Shown here piece after piece: positions 25,931 through 43,085 of a stretch of DNA of 64,000 nucleotides. The translations under genes were made by a program, and so were the position numbers. The stretch is from the NCBI GenBank assembly GCA_030248295.1, contig JASANH010001668.1:62001-126000 (forward strand), read 5' to 3'. Below the pieces are notes generated by a model. That model saw only the letters and a list, made by a program, of their open reading frames with translations, ran no database searches and was not told the origin of the DNA. Numbering within the stretch: position 1 is the stretch's first letter; each line of letters opens with the position of its first letter. Source of the stretch: Mesodorylaimus sp. YZB2_4 (lineage: Eukaryota; Nematoda; Enoplea; Dorylaimida; Dorylaimidae).

Positions 25931-27689
25931 AAGTAATTTTACTAACCGTAATGCAAAGTAACTTCGATATATGGACCCTTTCAAAGGTCGTGGTCGACAC
26001 AAAATTTGGACACACAAACGGGTCAAAAAAACTGTAGTTTTGCGAGCTCCCACTGCTAGAATTTCAGAAACCTTCTCACACCCGTTCGACTGCAGGATTT
26101 TCTGAATTTGCTCCATGCATGCATAAAGACCTGCATTCCCACGTTTACATTCTGCGTAACTTCCAAGAATGTCAGATGAATTCCAAGATGTGACTGACCC
26201 AATTTTCTTTTTTTTAAATTTTTTGGGTTTGGCCCCGTGCCGCTCCAGTTCCCCACGGGATTTTCCTGCCATTCTGTCAATAGCCGGCCAGCAGTCCTGA
26301 TACGATAAGCAAGGCCGTGAGGTGAACAGCTCTCACAGCAGCTCCGCTCTGTGTGTCTCCACTAGGAGCACTTCCACATTAGGGCATCTTGTGCCAGCAC
26401 CAGCATCCCAGGATGATAATGGGCGATTAGAGGGACCTTCCCGACTGGTGTTTTGGAACCAGTTTCCGGATTCTTTACTCGTTCGACATCCGAGTCGGCG
26501 TTCTATTTTCCTGCCATAGACTACAGTATGTCTGTCGTGCATTGAGGGGTGTGATAATTAACTGAAATATCTATAATTGGCTTACCGATCATCGATAATC
26601 GGCTCTGCATGGTCCGGTAATCGACATGATTGACTGATAAGGTGATTGATCGGTCAAACGATCACAGCGATCAGTGAGTGTAGGCGCAGTCTCGAAGAAA
26701 ATATTTTTGCCTCAGTTTGAACGGACTGTTCAAAGTTATTAGGCAGATCGAATCGAAGTTGTCAAAGTCATCGGGTTAGTAAAGTTATCAAAAGTGTAAA
26801 ACGATAAGAGAGTCTAATGAAAAAGAACACAAAAACTAATCAGTTGCATAATAGATCAGTCATTCATTAGATTCGATTACGTCATTCAATCAATTCTGCA
26901 CCTCTTGACCATTCTGATAAGTAATTTTATAAAAAATATTTTGTCGCAGCACTTATCAAAGTTTTAGCTAAAAGCTAAACACATGCTCTCGCTGTTCCGC
27001 ATTTAAGACAGGTTTTTGCGCAAACATGAGTTTTCCTTAGCAGTTTTCTTAGTCGATGGAGTATCCTTATCGCAATACACGCGGGTATGTAGTTGTCTTA
27101 TTGAGTTGACTTGTCTTATCTTTCATGCAACGGGGCCGAACTAAAACTTCATAAAAAGCGCGGTTTGAGCTCATCGCGCGCAGTTTGCAGATTCAATGTT
27201 TACAGACTATTCCGGACTCTTGTATCAGTCCATCGGTTGTGGGTTCTACGCTCATGGGACCTCCAAAACGTGCTACTCCAACCGCGTCACTTTGCTGATA
27301 AGTTAACCTGTCGCAGTTCATGCTTTCATCTGCCGTACGCAAGTCCTGTGTTGGCTAATAAGGAGACATATCATGCGGCATCTCAGGGTCACCCTGCTGA
27401 GTAGCTGTCTGTATCCGTCTTTCACCTCTCGAGTGCACGTAGTCGCTCAGGCCGACGATGGCACGCCCGCCATCTCAATCCGCCGCCATAGACTATACTT
27501 TTGCACTTCCACTCTTCGTTCTCAGGATTAGGTTTCGACTTATCTCTGGGAAAGGTGGATAGGCTGATTGCTTTGCCAATTTCACAGCGATTTGCCCGTT
27601 TTCCAAGGGCGATCGGTTCAGAAGCATATGCCTGTACAAAATTGACGGCCTGTAGAGGCTCGACTGGCAATCGATAATCACGTCAGCAC

Positions 27690-27870
27690 GGAGCAGGCAG
27701 CTGGGGCCGTCACCCGTCAGAGTGACGTTTCAGCCACGGATCAGGACGAAAGGCTTGGTTGAGCAGCGGGTTTCTGGCGTGGTGCAAAAGCTCCGCTGGT
27801 CACACCCTCAGTAGTACGGACCCAGTCGTATAACAGTCGCACTCCAAGAAAATCATTCGCTAACAACACT
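27690..27870 (+). repeat. Dispersed repeat shared with 8720-8900
   Basis: This aligns with the copy in intron 4 of the coactivator gene: CCCGTCAGAGTGACGTTTCAGCC here against CCCATCAGGGTGATGTTCTAGCC there (each in pieces below), followed in both by GGCTTGGTTGA/GACTTGGTTGA, GGGTTTC, GGCGTGGTGC/GGTGTGGCGC and GTACGGACCC/ATGCGGACCC. It has a short self-complementary core like the hairpin family and may be a distant branch of it. Confidence 0.5.
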
Positions 27871-27904
27871 TGCTCACATCCCTTCCAGCTACGAGAGGCC
27901 ATCC

Positions 27905-29290
27905 ACCTGTAACGCTTCGTGGGTTATCTTACCACATGTAAGTATTTGGTTCATTTTTGACCATTCTGGACCAAAAATATTAGAAAACCTTGCGGTTCGA
28001 CCGTGGGCATGAGTGGACAATTGGCGGATTTACTTATTGGAAAATTCTATCGCAGCAAATATCTGACTCCTGATTGCTGCACTCTCATTTTTACATCTGG
28101 TCATAAATTCTGATGGCGCCAGGTTAACTATGCTAAAATACGTACAAAATTTTTAACTCCTGTGACGATGACACTTCAACAAAGTCAGACAAATATTGAC
28201 TGGTTAGAAAGATTCTCTAGCCAACGTTTTTTTAGATTTTTTGCCGAGTTTTGAGGCAACAGCTGCCGAGTCTAAAACGCCGGTCAAATACAGTAGTACT
28301 GGCTTTTTTGCGACAATAGGATTTTCTATGGAGAGGTTAAAGAAGTAAGTTTTGTTATTCCTGAAAACAGACACGTTTGGGGCTGAGGGTGCCATCTGTA
28401 AAACCTTTTTATAAAAATCAGTGGATTCTTTCAGAGTCGCATGAAGGGTACCTATTAGAGGGGCATCATTAAACAGAAGTTTTGTGTTCTCAATTCACAC
28501 TGTCACTAGTCGATGTATTAATTTCCTAGATGGTCGTCGGAGGAGGCATCGTTTCATTGGGACGTGCTGCAGGAAAAATTGCAAAAATCATCGGACTATT
28601 AGACTGTGTGGGAAGAGGTCAGTGTTTGCCCAGCAACGCGCGCGGCATTTCAAAAACAGAAATTCAAGTCCGGCTTATCAGGACTGTATGAACGGATGGT
28701 AGAATTTAAGCTGGTAATAAACAGCAATGAACAAAAAAGGCTGATTTTATGACCAAATACAATGATTATGGCGAGCCTTTGTGATGACACATTTAATGGA
28801 ACTCTGAGCTGCACCTGCTTCGATGCAACATCAGTAAAGAATTCCGCCTTCACTTGCAGAATCGAAAGACCAGGATTTCAATACGGCGAAAAGTAAAGAT
28901 CTTACGATTAGAAAGAGGGCCGCCAATTCTGTGCAGAGCTCCCCTGTTCTGACTGAAATCTCAGCACGGACTCGCGAAGTCTTAGTTAGAAAAATGGCGC
29001 AGATCTTTGCGAGAAAATGTCATTTTGGGAAATAAGGAAATGATCCATAAAGTGCATGTTCGAATTCTTGCAACTGCTGATTTGGGTTGTGGAAAGAAAT
29101 TCTCAATAATTTTTTACTTAGCTTAAGCTGCTAATCAACGTACGCATTGTATGTATCGCGTACATGCAAGTTTGCCCGCGCACATGCGTACGCCAGGTGG
29201 AATGCGTACACCCACCCAAATTTCAATGCGTAATACGCGAACTTTGCGTTTGCGTATTTTGAACGCAACGAACTGCACACTTACAGGTAT
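27905..29290 (-). repeat. Unknown dispersed element, right (longer) copy, inverted
   Basis: Inverted partner of 24300-24985. It starts at the same terminus (CGTGGGTTATCTTACCAC, ~27908), carries the same ordered landmarks, and ends with the TACGCA-rich block (ACGCATTGTATGTAT, ~29142). It has about 0.65 kb (roughly 28420-29050) that is missing from the left copy, from either an insertion here or an internal deletion there. No intact frame was recognised. Confidence 0.7.
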
Positions 29291-29652
29291 GAAACTAATT
29301 CCGAAGAAGCAAAAAAGAGCAGAAAATCCATACTGTAGCTGACTGGCGAATTTGAGCGCATGCGAATTCCTGTATCCCGCTCTCAAGCAAGAGCCAATAT
29401 CTGCGCTGTATGTTTGGGTCAGAGGGGCCTGTACACTGTGTCCATGGACAGATTGGAGAGTCCTGCCTTACAGCATTCTGTGGCTCACAATATCGATAAA
29501 GTACAGTACGCAATAAACCTCCCACAGCACGCCGGTCCTATTTGTTGCCACACCCTTGCGGGCTGCCCGTGTTGCCATGGCAACGGCGCATATGACTCAT
29601 GATTCAGACCATCAATGGAAAACTGTGCTTCTATTAGTCTTTTGGGCCTGCC

Positions 29653-32600
29653 ATGCGAACATCTGGTATGAAACTGGCACATTCTCGAATGGACTCGGAT
29701 CGGCCGTCAGTCATCAACGATCCTTCACTGACATTCAGTCGGGGAAGAAGTGAAACGGACGACGAGGGGGTCACTGTCTCCGCCATCAGCACCGACTTAT
29801 GCCATTATATGGCCGCTCCAACTGATCACTGCCCTGATTCGGATGGCGATTCGGACTCGACCACCATCGCCGAAAGCATGCTGCAGTCCCAATGTGATAA
29901 TGTGCTAGCGAGTCAGTCGTGCCAAGTCCAGCCTGACCCTCCGATCGCCACAGAGAACCCCTGCAAACTGATTCGCAGTGCATCATTCACTGTCGATACG
30001 CCAACATTCCCCGTGTCCAATAATGCCCATGGAAACCCGAAGATTTTGAGAAGTTATGATCAGCGCATCGAGTCGTGCCAGATTAGAAATGAAGACGCTC
30101 AGAAAATTGAGCAATCGATAAATAATCAGCACACTGATAAGATTTCCAATCAGGGCGCTGATAAATTTGATATTGATCCAGAAATAGCCACGGAAGCATG
30201 GACTGAAGAATTTCTCAATGACCAAATCAAACGACTGGAAGATATGCGAGTTTCTCTGCAGCGATATCATCGATCGCAATTGGATGCGCTGATCGATAAG
30301 CAAACGCGGGAAATGGAAACTATAAGAATTCAGAGGGAATTTCTGACATCGATCTTGCAAAAAGGCTGCTATCGATCATCGACTGATCAGAAATCACCGC
30401 ACGCGAAAAAATCGATTAATCCGAAATCGAAGCCAATCGATAACGAGATCAAGAAGCATCGTCCGAATAGTGAATACTTCAGAAGTCATAGCGTCAATAG
30501 CAGACCGAAACAGCCGCCTGTCACACGCTCACCCCCTCCATCCAATGGAAAATGTTTTGGTAAAACTGAATCTGTTGCGACTGCAACGAAATCGACGCCG
30601 TCATTGAATTCAAAACCAACCCAATGCCCAGCTAGTTCGCTAAATTTGGACGAGTTGTTCGGTGTTGGAAAACCATCTGATCGCTCGTTTATGCCAGCTA
30701 AATCAAACGAATTGATGAATTTCGCGCATGTGCCAGTCACCAAAATTGCATATAGGAAAGTTCCGGACATCCTCAGAAAAAGGTTGGCTGGCTTAGTGAG
30801 AGCGTATTTGACGAGGAGATGGTTGAACACTGAACGAGTTCACAAGATCACTAATACGATCAAGGTGAGTCACGGGGCCTGTGTCACGTGACACTAGGCG
30901 CAGGGTGGGTGGTTAATTTGCGATCTATACTGACAGAATGGGCATCATGTCATGCCATACTTTACCCATAGCCAAGGACTATACTCGAGGGCTAAGGAAC
31001 ACACGGGTTGACAGTAATCTTTGCTCCGGCGGGAGTCGAACCCTCCCCTTTAAGTGTGCACCTAACGCGACAGGCAGACGCCATAACCCGGCATGGTGCA
31101 TGACATCACCAAACTCAGGTACAGTATGCGCACTCGAGGGTGGAGGGACACACTGCACAAAAAAGTTACCCCACCGCGAGTCGAACACTCTCCCGAAAGT
31201 GCGCGCCGTGAATGGCAGACGTCTACCCTCGCCAGGCCACGGACCTGGTGCGTGCATTGTGGGCGAAGTCGATGGTTAATCCGCGATCCATACACAAGCC
31301 AGACTGACAGGCTTGACATGTTTCATGGATCCTTTTTGAAGTTTCCTTCAATTGCAGGATTTGCAACGGCAGTTAATATCGCTGGAAAAGGAAGGAACGC
31401 TGGAAAGTGTCGACGAACATTTCAAACGTGCATTAGTGTTGCAGGTAGGAGACTGGCAGTCACAGGTGCACAGTGGCAATGCTCACTGACGATTGACCCT
31501 GCTCAGCATACACGGTGGTAAATGCTGGTGGTGGTGAATATCCAGAGCTCCTGCGTCACGTCATAAACCAGGGGCGGCAAATGTGTTCTGGCCAAGTCAC
31601 TGAATGATGACTCCCCCAGCTGACGGCTCTGTGCAGAGGATCAATTATCAGACGAGGCTCTACAAACCCAAAATTTAATGATCGGATGCTTGTAAAAGGT
31701 TTTGACGCAAGTTCATCAGTTTTGCTTCCCATCACAATGTGTTGGCGAGCATTTCAAAGACATCCTCGACTGTAAATTTTGTTTTCGTCTGCTGGGACCA
31801 TGTAATTTGTTTCTCCTCCAAAGCCATCAGGACTGCATCCATGGTGGGTGTTGGGTGCAGGACATTGGTGCCTCGTAATTCTCGTACGCTTGTAAAACAC
31901 CTTTGAGCTATAGGCGGGAAGACATGGTACACGCGTACAAGGTTTCTCATCAAGATATGCGGGCTACACGCTCAAATAGTCCCGGGAGGTGGGGGGGGGG
32001 GGCTAATAAGCCGAATGGGCGAGAAAAAGATTTGAAGTAAAAATTGAGTAAGAAGAGAGGATCGATAACTGTTGTTCACTCATTTTCTGGTCAATCAAGC
32101 TCACAACTTTTTCAGCTACACACCTCGAAACAACAGTTCTTGCAACTGCTTCACGTCACGACCATCGGCGATCGCATGGAGACCATTGCCCAGGACAGAT
32201 ATCGACTGAAGGAGCAGAAACGACATCAATCGCGTCCTCATGATCCAGAGCCCCACCCTTTCGGACTCCTCTCCACGGCCACCCTGAAAAGTCTTACTCG
32301 CAAAACAGTCTCCCGCACGCAGTCCCGACTCTCGATCCCTGTGCCCCCGACACCCACTCCCACCCGACCCCGCAAGAACATCGTACGGGTCTCCCCCCGC
32401 CCAAAGACCAGTCTCCTCGGAGCAGCGAGCACCCCACGAAAACGAAAACGGATGCCCCCCTCCTTCTGCCTTCTCAGATCCCCCCGCCTGCCTAAGCCCC
32501 CTCGACGACCATCGTCCAGTCAAGTGGACAAGACCAGGCAACGAGTAGGGTACGACACCGAGGACGAGCTCAATGTCAGCAGTTCGACCACCATGAACAT

Positions 32601-32715
32601 CCGCATGACCATGAACACAGTCATGGCAGACCACGACCAACGCTGGTCCGGCTACTGCCACCTCGGACAGGACACACAACAAGCTTCGGTTCGGAACCGA
32701 CGACCATGGCGTTAG
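29653..32715 (+). CDS. CCP110: CP110-like centriolar coiled-coil protein, 3 exons
   Basis: CP110 caps the distal end of centrioles and blocks cilium growth until removed. Exons 29653-30864, 31358-31444 and 32116-32715, all phase 0, give 632 aa. The diagnostic block spans the exon junctions: AGLVRAYLTRRWLNTERV with KITNTIK (exon 1), DLQRQLISLEKEGTLESVDE with HFKRAL (exon 2), and ERM-like GDRMETIAQDRYRLKEQKR then LSTATLKSLTRK (exon 3), in the same order as in vertebrate CP110. The N-terminal half is acidic and Ser/Asp-rich with a charged helix near residues 175-235, consistent with a coiled coil. The protein is shorter than the ~1000 aa vertebrate form, mainly in the N-terminal half. Intron 1 carries two tRNA-like repeat units, and intron 2 an antisense coding relic. 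Confidence 0.8.
31015..31250 (-). repeat. Two tandem tRNA-like SINE units in CP110 intron 1
   Basis: On the minus strand two units carry GTCTGCC and then a B-box (GGGTTCGACTCCC at ~31030; GTGTTCGACTCGC at ~31175). The lower unit shares TAGGTGCACACT and AGGGGAGGGTTCGA with the sequence at 54125-54195. Neither folds into a full tRNA by eye. They are probably remnants of a Leu- or Ser-type tRNA-derived SINE. Confidence 0.55.
31732..31953 (-). pseudogene. Antisense coding relic in CP110 intron 2
   Basis: A 73-codon frame ending in a stop has amino-acid composition and local motifs that look protein-like (PPIAQRCFTSVRELRGTN, and TKFTVEDVFEMLANTL at the end). I do not recognise the family. It stands alone in the intron on the opposite strand, so it may be the last exon of a nested gene or a fragment of a transposon protein. 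Confidence 0.3.
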
Positions 32716-33683
32716 GCCATAGCTCTGTGATTCATCTCCTTCTTGCTCTCATTTTCTCTGTTTCATGCACATTAAATTTGATGCAGTTTTGTCTTTTAAA
32801 TTGAATCACAGAATTTCCTTCCCCGCAAAGCAGTTTTACAGAGCAATCAACCTTGTTAAAAATTAAAAAAATGCGACTTCCGGTTTCAAAATATGTTCAT
32901 GACGACCATTTCAGACCCCCACTCCCCCACAGAGAAAAAAGGGCGGCCCCAGGACATACTGTGCACTCAGTCAGTCCAGTCCAGTCCAGAAGCCCTGGGA
33001 CCAGACGACTGGGGACGGCTTTCCTGGGCATACGACTGATTCTGCCAAATGCTCTGCCCATCCACATGCATGCATCTGATGGTCTGCGGGGAAGTCTAGT
33101 CAATATACTCTCTAGGCAAGGTAAAGCCCGTCGGGTTGATGTTTCGGCCTCATTAAGACTACAGGCGCAGTAGCAGGCGCTACTCGAGAATGCTGAACCC
33201 GTCAGGCTGATACTTAACCTTCCCTCAATTTGAAGGCCTAGAAGCCGGTAGACAGCGTCGGCTATGTCCAACCAACAACGCTTTATTAGATTTTTCTCAA
33301 AAAAGCCAAACGCTAGGGCAAACATTCATAACTACTCAACACGCGTCAGTGTGATAAAATTACTGAAAACAAGAACACACTTCGCAAACACATCATAGCA
33401 GCGTTTTTTGGCGCTAGAGAAGGAACACAGAGCAAAAAATCCCAGCGCTTCCTTTTAAAGGGATTTCAAATCTTCTTCCCCGTTTACGATGCTTATTACA
33501 CACGGATATATCTTACAGTATATGGACTTATCGAGTAGACGGAGGACCAAAAACTGAAAAGAAAAAAAAAACAAACGAAAAACTGCCAGACCACTGGACT
33601 TGTCATAGCGCCCATTTCTCGCTCTTATCATTTCTATTCTCAAATTCTTAATATTCATCGCCCGACATTCATTTTGTGCGTCA
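32716..33683. other. Convergent 3' flanks of CP110 and FMR1, with repeat debris
   Basis: CP110 ends from the left and FMR1 from the right. An ATTAAA lies near 32770 on the plus strand, and an AATAAA reads on the minus strand near 33282-33287, 400 bp past the FMR1 stop; either could serve as a poly(A) signal. A (CAGTC)n-like run lies at 32970-32992. Two palindromic cores of the hairpin family (CCCGTCGGGTTGATG at ~33128, CCCGTCAGGCTGATA at ~33197) mark repeat fragments. Confidence 0.45.
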
Positions 33684-36600
33684 TTAAGCCGCGCTCGAAT
33701 CGCCATTCACCAACGAGCTGCCATCGGTTTGCTGAGAGCGCGGAGGCTGCAAAAGAGGGCGATCAATGAATGAGCAGGAATCCCAGCAAGCCATTTTTAC
33801 GATTTGCTCATCATAGCACACTGTAACCCCTGCCATGGAGGGACCAAGGTCAACTAGCAGAGACCCTCCCTATTACCTTAGGAGGCAAAGTCCTCTGCGA
33901 GTCCGTAGATGGCGACACGGCCGTTGCTGGCTCCGAAATTGTAGCATTGCCTCCCGAAGACGAGTTTTGTTGATTCCCACGTCCACCACGTTGATTGCCA
34001 CCGCTTCGACGACGTCGGCCACCGCGTCCACGTCCACGAGTACCCCCTTGCGATGTGCCGTGCTGCCCGCCACCTCCCTCCGATGATACGCTCTCTAAAA
34101 TCAAACCAGACAACTCGAGTGGGGCCAAGTAAACGCCACAACAAAACTCACCTCGTTCGTCAGCATTGTCCACAGTCGCGTCCTCGTCTTGTTGACGACG
34201 TCCTCCGTGCGGCACAGACTCATCCAGGCTGTTCTCTTGATGAGCATCTGAAAAAGCAAGAATATACCGATCCCTCTACTCGCGTCCATCCTCCACATCA
34301 TACATGCACCGTCCACATTTCTCCCCCAGCCCAGCCAAGTCAGTACAACTATGAAATCAATGCATTACTATGCGCGTGATCGCCGTTCATTCCGTATTGC
34401 CCGCGTCTAAAGCCACTATCTCCACCGCCACGCCTCATTCCGCCACCACCGCCTCCTCGACCTGAAATTCAACCATGCTATGGACTCCTACATCTAATCA
34501 GACCCTTTTACATTAGCTACTTTGCCAGTTAGTTCAAAATCTCAGAACAAAATCGTTACACATTTTCGCCCACAAAATCTTTCCCAGTAAAGCAACACTT
34601 TTAGCATCACTGCAAGCGAAAGCTGCAGCATGCAACAAGGACCACTCACCGCTGACAGTCGATCCGCCACGGAATCTTCCACCCATGGCAGGTCCACCGC
34701 CTCGACCACCTCCGAATCCTCCGCCGCGCCCTCCACGAAAACCACCACCGCGGCCACCTCCATATCCACCTCTATACGGCATCCCGGCATTTCCACCGCC
34801 CGTCTCCACATCGCTGCTGTAACCACTGAAAAAAGAAACATTTTATTCGGTACATCTAAAAAATTTCAGACAAGAACTGCTATTTCGACCATATACAGTA
34901 ATTCTCCACTTCCATAATTCACCTAGGCCCCCTTACCGTTCGTTCCTCTGGCGGCCCACATAACTTCCCAACGGAGGACTAGCTCGGCCACGATTACTCG
35001 CAAAAAACTGACGACTCAATTCTTGCGTTTCCATTCGCAACGTCTCCATTTCTTTCAAATGTTGAATATGATATTCCAGCAAGAATTTCGCATTGCCAAT
35101 ACTTTCGGACGTACCAACAAACACGAACGGCACTTGATTCTCACCCGACGTCACACTGCCGCTCTGAAAAGGGGTATTTGCGTTCCTGGCGTGCTCTTCA
35201 ATCACACCTGCCACGCAACTTACATCTCCTCGATGATCCGGGTTAGCGGTCGCCGATTCTTGATCGCCTTCAATTTTCACTCGAACAACGCCCGATTTAT
35301 CCACGATTTCTTGGATGACCTTCCCATTCTTTCCGATTACTTTACCAACCATATCGCGAGGTACACAAAACGATTCCTCCGCGTATTCGAGCATGTTACG
35401 AGCCTGAAATCGAGGTAAAAAACTAAATAAAGAAGATAATCCAGCAAAATGATTTTGACATACTTTTCGAGCGGCTTCGGGAGATTCGGCATAAACTTTA
35501 AATAAACAAGGTTGTTCTTCGCCCGGCTCTTCCAAATGAATATCCACAACTCCGGGAACGGCTCGGGCCTGTTGAATGTTAATACCATGCGAGCCGATGG
35601 CCAAACCCATCAAACTAAACGGCACGATAAATTCTTCCACGTGACAGTCCGAGTAGCGCGTGTTCTAAAAAACAAAAGGAGATATTAAAAATCAAATTTA
35701 TTTTTAAGAAAGTGACTCACCGTCGAATCGTGTCCGGACACTTGCAATTGTTTCGCAGCCTCCTCCGCGCGTTGCATCAAAACGACCTTTTGTCGTAAAT
35801 CACGGAAGTAAATCTCTGATAATAACTGAGCTCGTCGGCTACTTTGTTCATAGAGCGACTAAAATGAGAAGAATTCAGTTCTAGAGGACCTATCAGAGGT
35901 AACAGGAAATACAAAGTCACAACGATGAAACAATTCGCCTCTTACCGTGAACACGAGAGATGATTCTTGCGGATCATAACTAACTATGCAATTACCCACC
36001 GCCTTTGCGAAATCCTTGTGCGCATCGGGTTTTTGCGAGCTAGAAAGTGAAATACTGAAATATCACGCAAGTATTGAACACAATGTTACTTACTATTCCT
36101 TCAAATCGTCGGGCACGGGTATTTTCAACGTTTTAAAACTATTTTCTCCATTTGTTAAACACGGATTACGATTGACCGGCCTGATTTTTTCGACGCCAAC
36201 GATATCTCGCACACCTCCACTTGTGAAATCCAAAACCAAAAAATCGCCTTTAATATTCGCTACCTTTGCTAAAGACCAGCCGAAATTTTGGTCATGATCG
36301 CCAGCGCCAGGTTTTCCATAAGTCTAAAAAATCCCGGTGCTGACTAGCATTTCGAACAACTGACGACAGAAAAACCTACCTCGACTAAATCGCCCTCTTT
36401 GTAAGTCGGCTTGGTAGTTAGAGGAACGGGAGGCAATCGCAGAGCATCATAAGGAACAACTCGAGACGGAATACTACTGAAATGTGCAACAAAACATTAA
36501 TTCGAACAAAAACCGAAATCAACAAAGAAGCACTTACTCCGCTTCGAACGACACCAAGGCTCCATCTTGCCCTTTCGATTGAACGAACCCCTAAAATTAT

Positions 36601-36748
36601 GAAGCAACCAATTGTTAATTTTGTGAGTGTACTCTTTCTTATAATTCGAGCGCACAATCAAACAAAAGGCTCACATGCCCTAAACTTAAAAAAAAGGCGG
36701 GCGTACCTTCAAAAATGTGCCGTTTTCCGACCGAATTTCTACTTCCAT
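33684..36748 (-). CDS. FMR1/FXR: FMR1/FXR family RNA-binding protein, 13 exons
   Basis: Cytoplasmic mRNA-binding translational regulator. Coding exons: 36707-36748, 36538-36590, 36380-36476, 36094-36323, 35946-36039, 35721-35858, 35464-35664, 34937-35403, 34650-34825, 34369-34461, 34152-34247, 33877-34094, 33684-33746; phases are consistent and give 655 aa (human FMRP 632). The order is canonical: N-terminal tandem Tudor/Agenet ([14 protein letters not shown], then [10 protein letters not shown] and LVLDFTSGG), KH0 ([20 protein letters not shown]), KH1 with GSHG in [22 protein letters not shown]2 with GKNG in [20 protein letters not shown], the [12 protein letters not shown] segment, and two Gly/Arg regions (exons 9-10 and [11 protein letters not shown] in exon 12). 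The extreme C-terminus ([10 protein letters not shown]) matches the family's end. The KH2 residue equal to the disease-linked Ile is Ile in GKVI, unchanged. The start is head-to-head with PAK. Confidence 0.95.
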
Positions 36749-37408
36749 GACAAAGTCACCGTACGTGCACCGACAAATTAGATGCTTCTAACGATTTTTT
36801 GCTGAATTTTGTGTACAAAGTTCCCGCTCAAAAAGTTGCGCAAAGGCAGCTTTCTTCAGTTTAGTCTTCTCTTCTTTGCGCGATTGATCACCAACAAATA
36901 AAACCTTCCTGACAAAAGTTGATTCTGAATGTAAACGGTAATATATCACTCAAAATTATATTCCTAGTTGGTTATTCCGGAAAAAACAAGAAAGTCAAAA
37001 AAACGACCAAAGTCTTTTAGAAATCCAACGTCTTAGCAAGATATCCGAAAACAAAAATTTTCTCATGACCCTGGTTTTGCGATACGGGTTTTGCGTTGTG
37101 CACCGCGCACAGCATATTCTGACATAAGTAGTCTAAAAATTACACATAACTTGACGAACACCCTTCTTAATTCGGAATGGTCCAACTGTGTGCTCTGAGT
37201 CAATGCCCATATTAGGCAGCCTTTGTTTTGTTCGTTGGCGTGTTCTCAAAAGTAAAAAATTTGTGAGACGAAGGGCTAGTTTTACGTGTCGTCCTTGAAA
37301 AGATTCGTCATTAAAAATCGGGCGTTTTGACTTTCAACAAGTCTACGCCCGATTTATGCGATTTTAAGTGGATTTTTTTGAAATAAGATCAAAACGTGAA
37401 AAAAAAGA
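36749..37408. promoter_or_regulatory. Shared divergent promoter region of FMR1 and PAK
   Basis: 660 bp between two start codons that point away from each other, so both promoters and 5' leaders should lie here unless distal non-coding exons exist. It is AT-rich in parts. I saw no clear TATA box or named operator. Confidence 0.45.
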
Positions 37409-42437
<5,029 letters not shown>

Positions 42438-43085
42438 GGTGGGTGTGGATATTTTGAGCAGGTGCAAATTGAAACGAAATGACCCGTGATTATTTTTGGA
42501 TTATTTCTTTATACCAAGTCCCTTTCTTTAGGAATAAGGACTTGAGTGTACTGTATATAATTTTGTCGCTGATCTTAGGCCGCGTGATTGCGATTTTTTG
42601 TATGATTTGGAGAGCAATTTTTTGAGGATTTATATGCAAGCTTTTTCATGTTTTCCAAGTTTGCCAAGTTCATTTTCTAACTAAACTGATTCTTACCAAG
42701 TTGTTGAGGATGTAGCCGAGGATTATGGTGCATATTTGAGAGTACGTGTCTCATGTAGCCTTTTGGTAATTTGTATTTTGTTGTCCCCTAATCTATTACG
42801 GACGATTTCGCCTGCGGATGGAATATCTTTGGCACACAAATTTGGTTTTGAGCTTTCTCAGTTTTTTGGCACTTCGATGATGCCTGGATTCAGAATTTGC
42901 TTTTTCGATTCACAAGTAAAATGGAAATGTAAGGTGGGACGGACCAGTGTGGGCGTGGCTTGTTTGAAGCGAACCAATCAGAAAGCGGCGATGCCTTTTT
43001 CTTAAACAATATTTACTGAACAAAATTTTTGTAATCTCTGAGAGAAACGTGCACTCGCAAAGATCGTCTTTTACTGACGACCACT
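42438..43085. other. Convergent 3' flanks of PAK and NUP42
   Basis: 650 bp, AT-rich, with no exon recognised. The open frame 42736-43005 has no similarity to known proteins and is in T-rich DNA; I treat it as chance. Confidence 0.5.

Larger units (their letters stand above)
23749..27146. mobile_element. Possible transposon bounded by ~45-bp terminal inverted repeats
   Basis: The sequence starting GGCCCCGTTGCATAAAAA at 23749 recurs, inverted, ending at 27146. Both arms share ATAAGACAAGTCAACTCAAT and then diverge after about 45 bp. The 3.4 kb between them has no intact transposase and contains other repeats. No target-site duplication was seen at the two outer edges, so the two termini could also belong to two separate short elements. 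Confidence 0.4.
23628..29652. other. Repeat-rich intergenic island
   Basis: About 6 kb between the membrane-protein gene and the CP110 gene, largely made of repeats: inverted termini (23749 and 27146), two opposed copies of one element (24300-24985 and 27905-29290), a tRNA-like SINE (24990-25130), TACGCA-rich DNA (25830-25930) and a second dispersed repeat (27690-27870). No intact transposase or reverse transcriptase frame was seen. Short open frames on the minus strand (25802-26272 and 27422-27681) have no recognisable similarity. Confidence 0.6.

Noticed and set aside
25802..26272. Minus-strand 156-codon frame as a gene
   Set aside because: No recognisable similarity, no flanking exons, and its end runs through the TACGCA-rich repeat.
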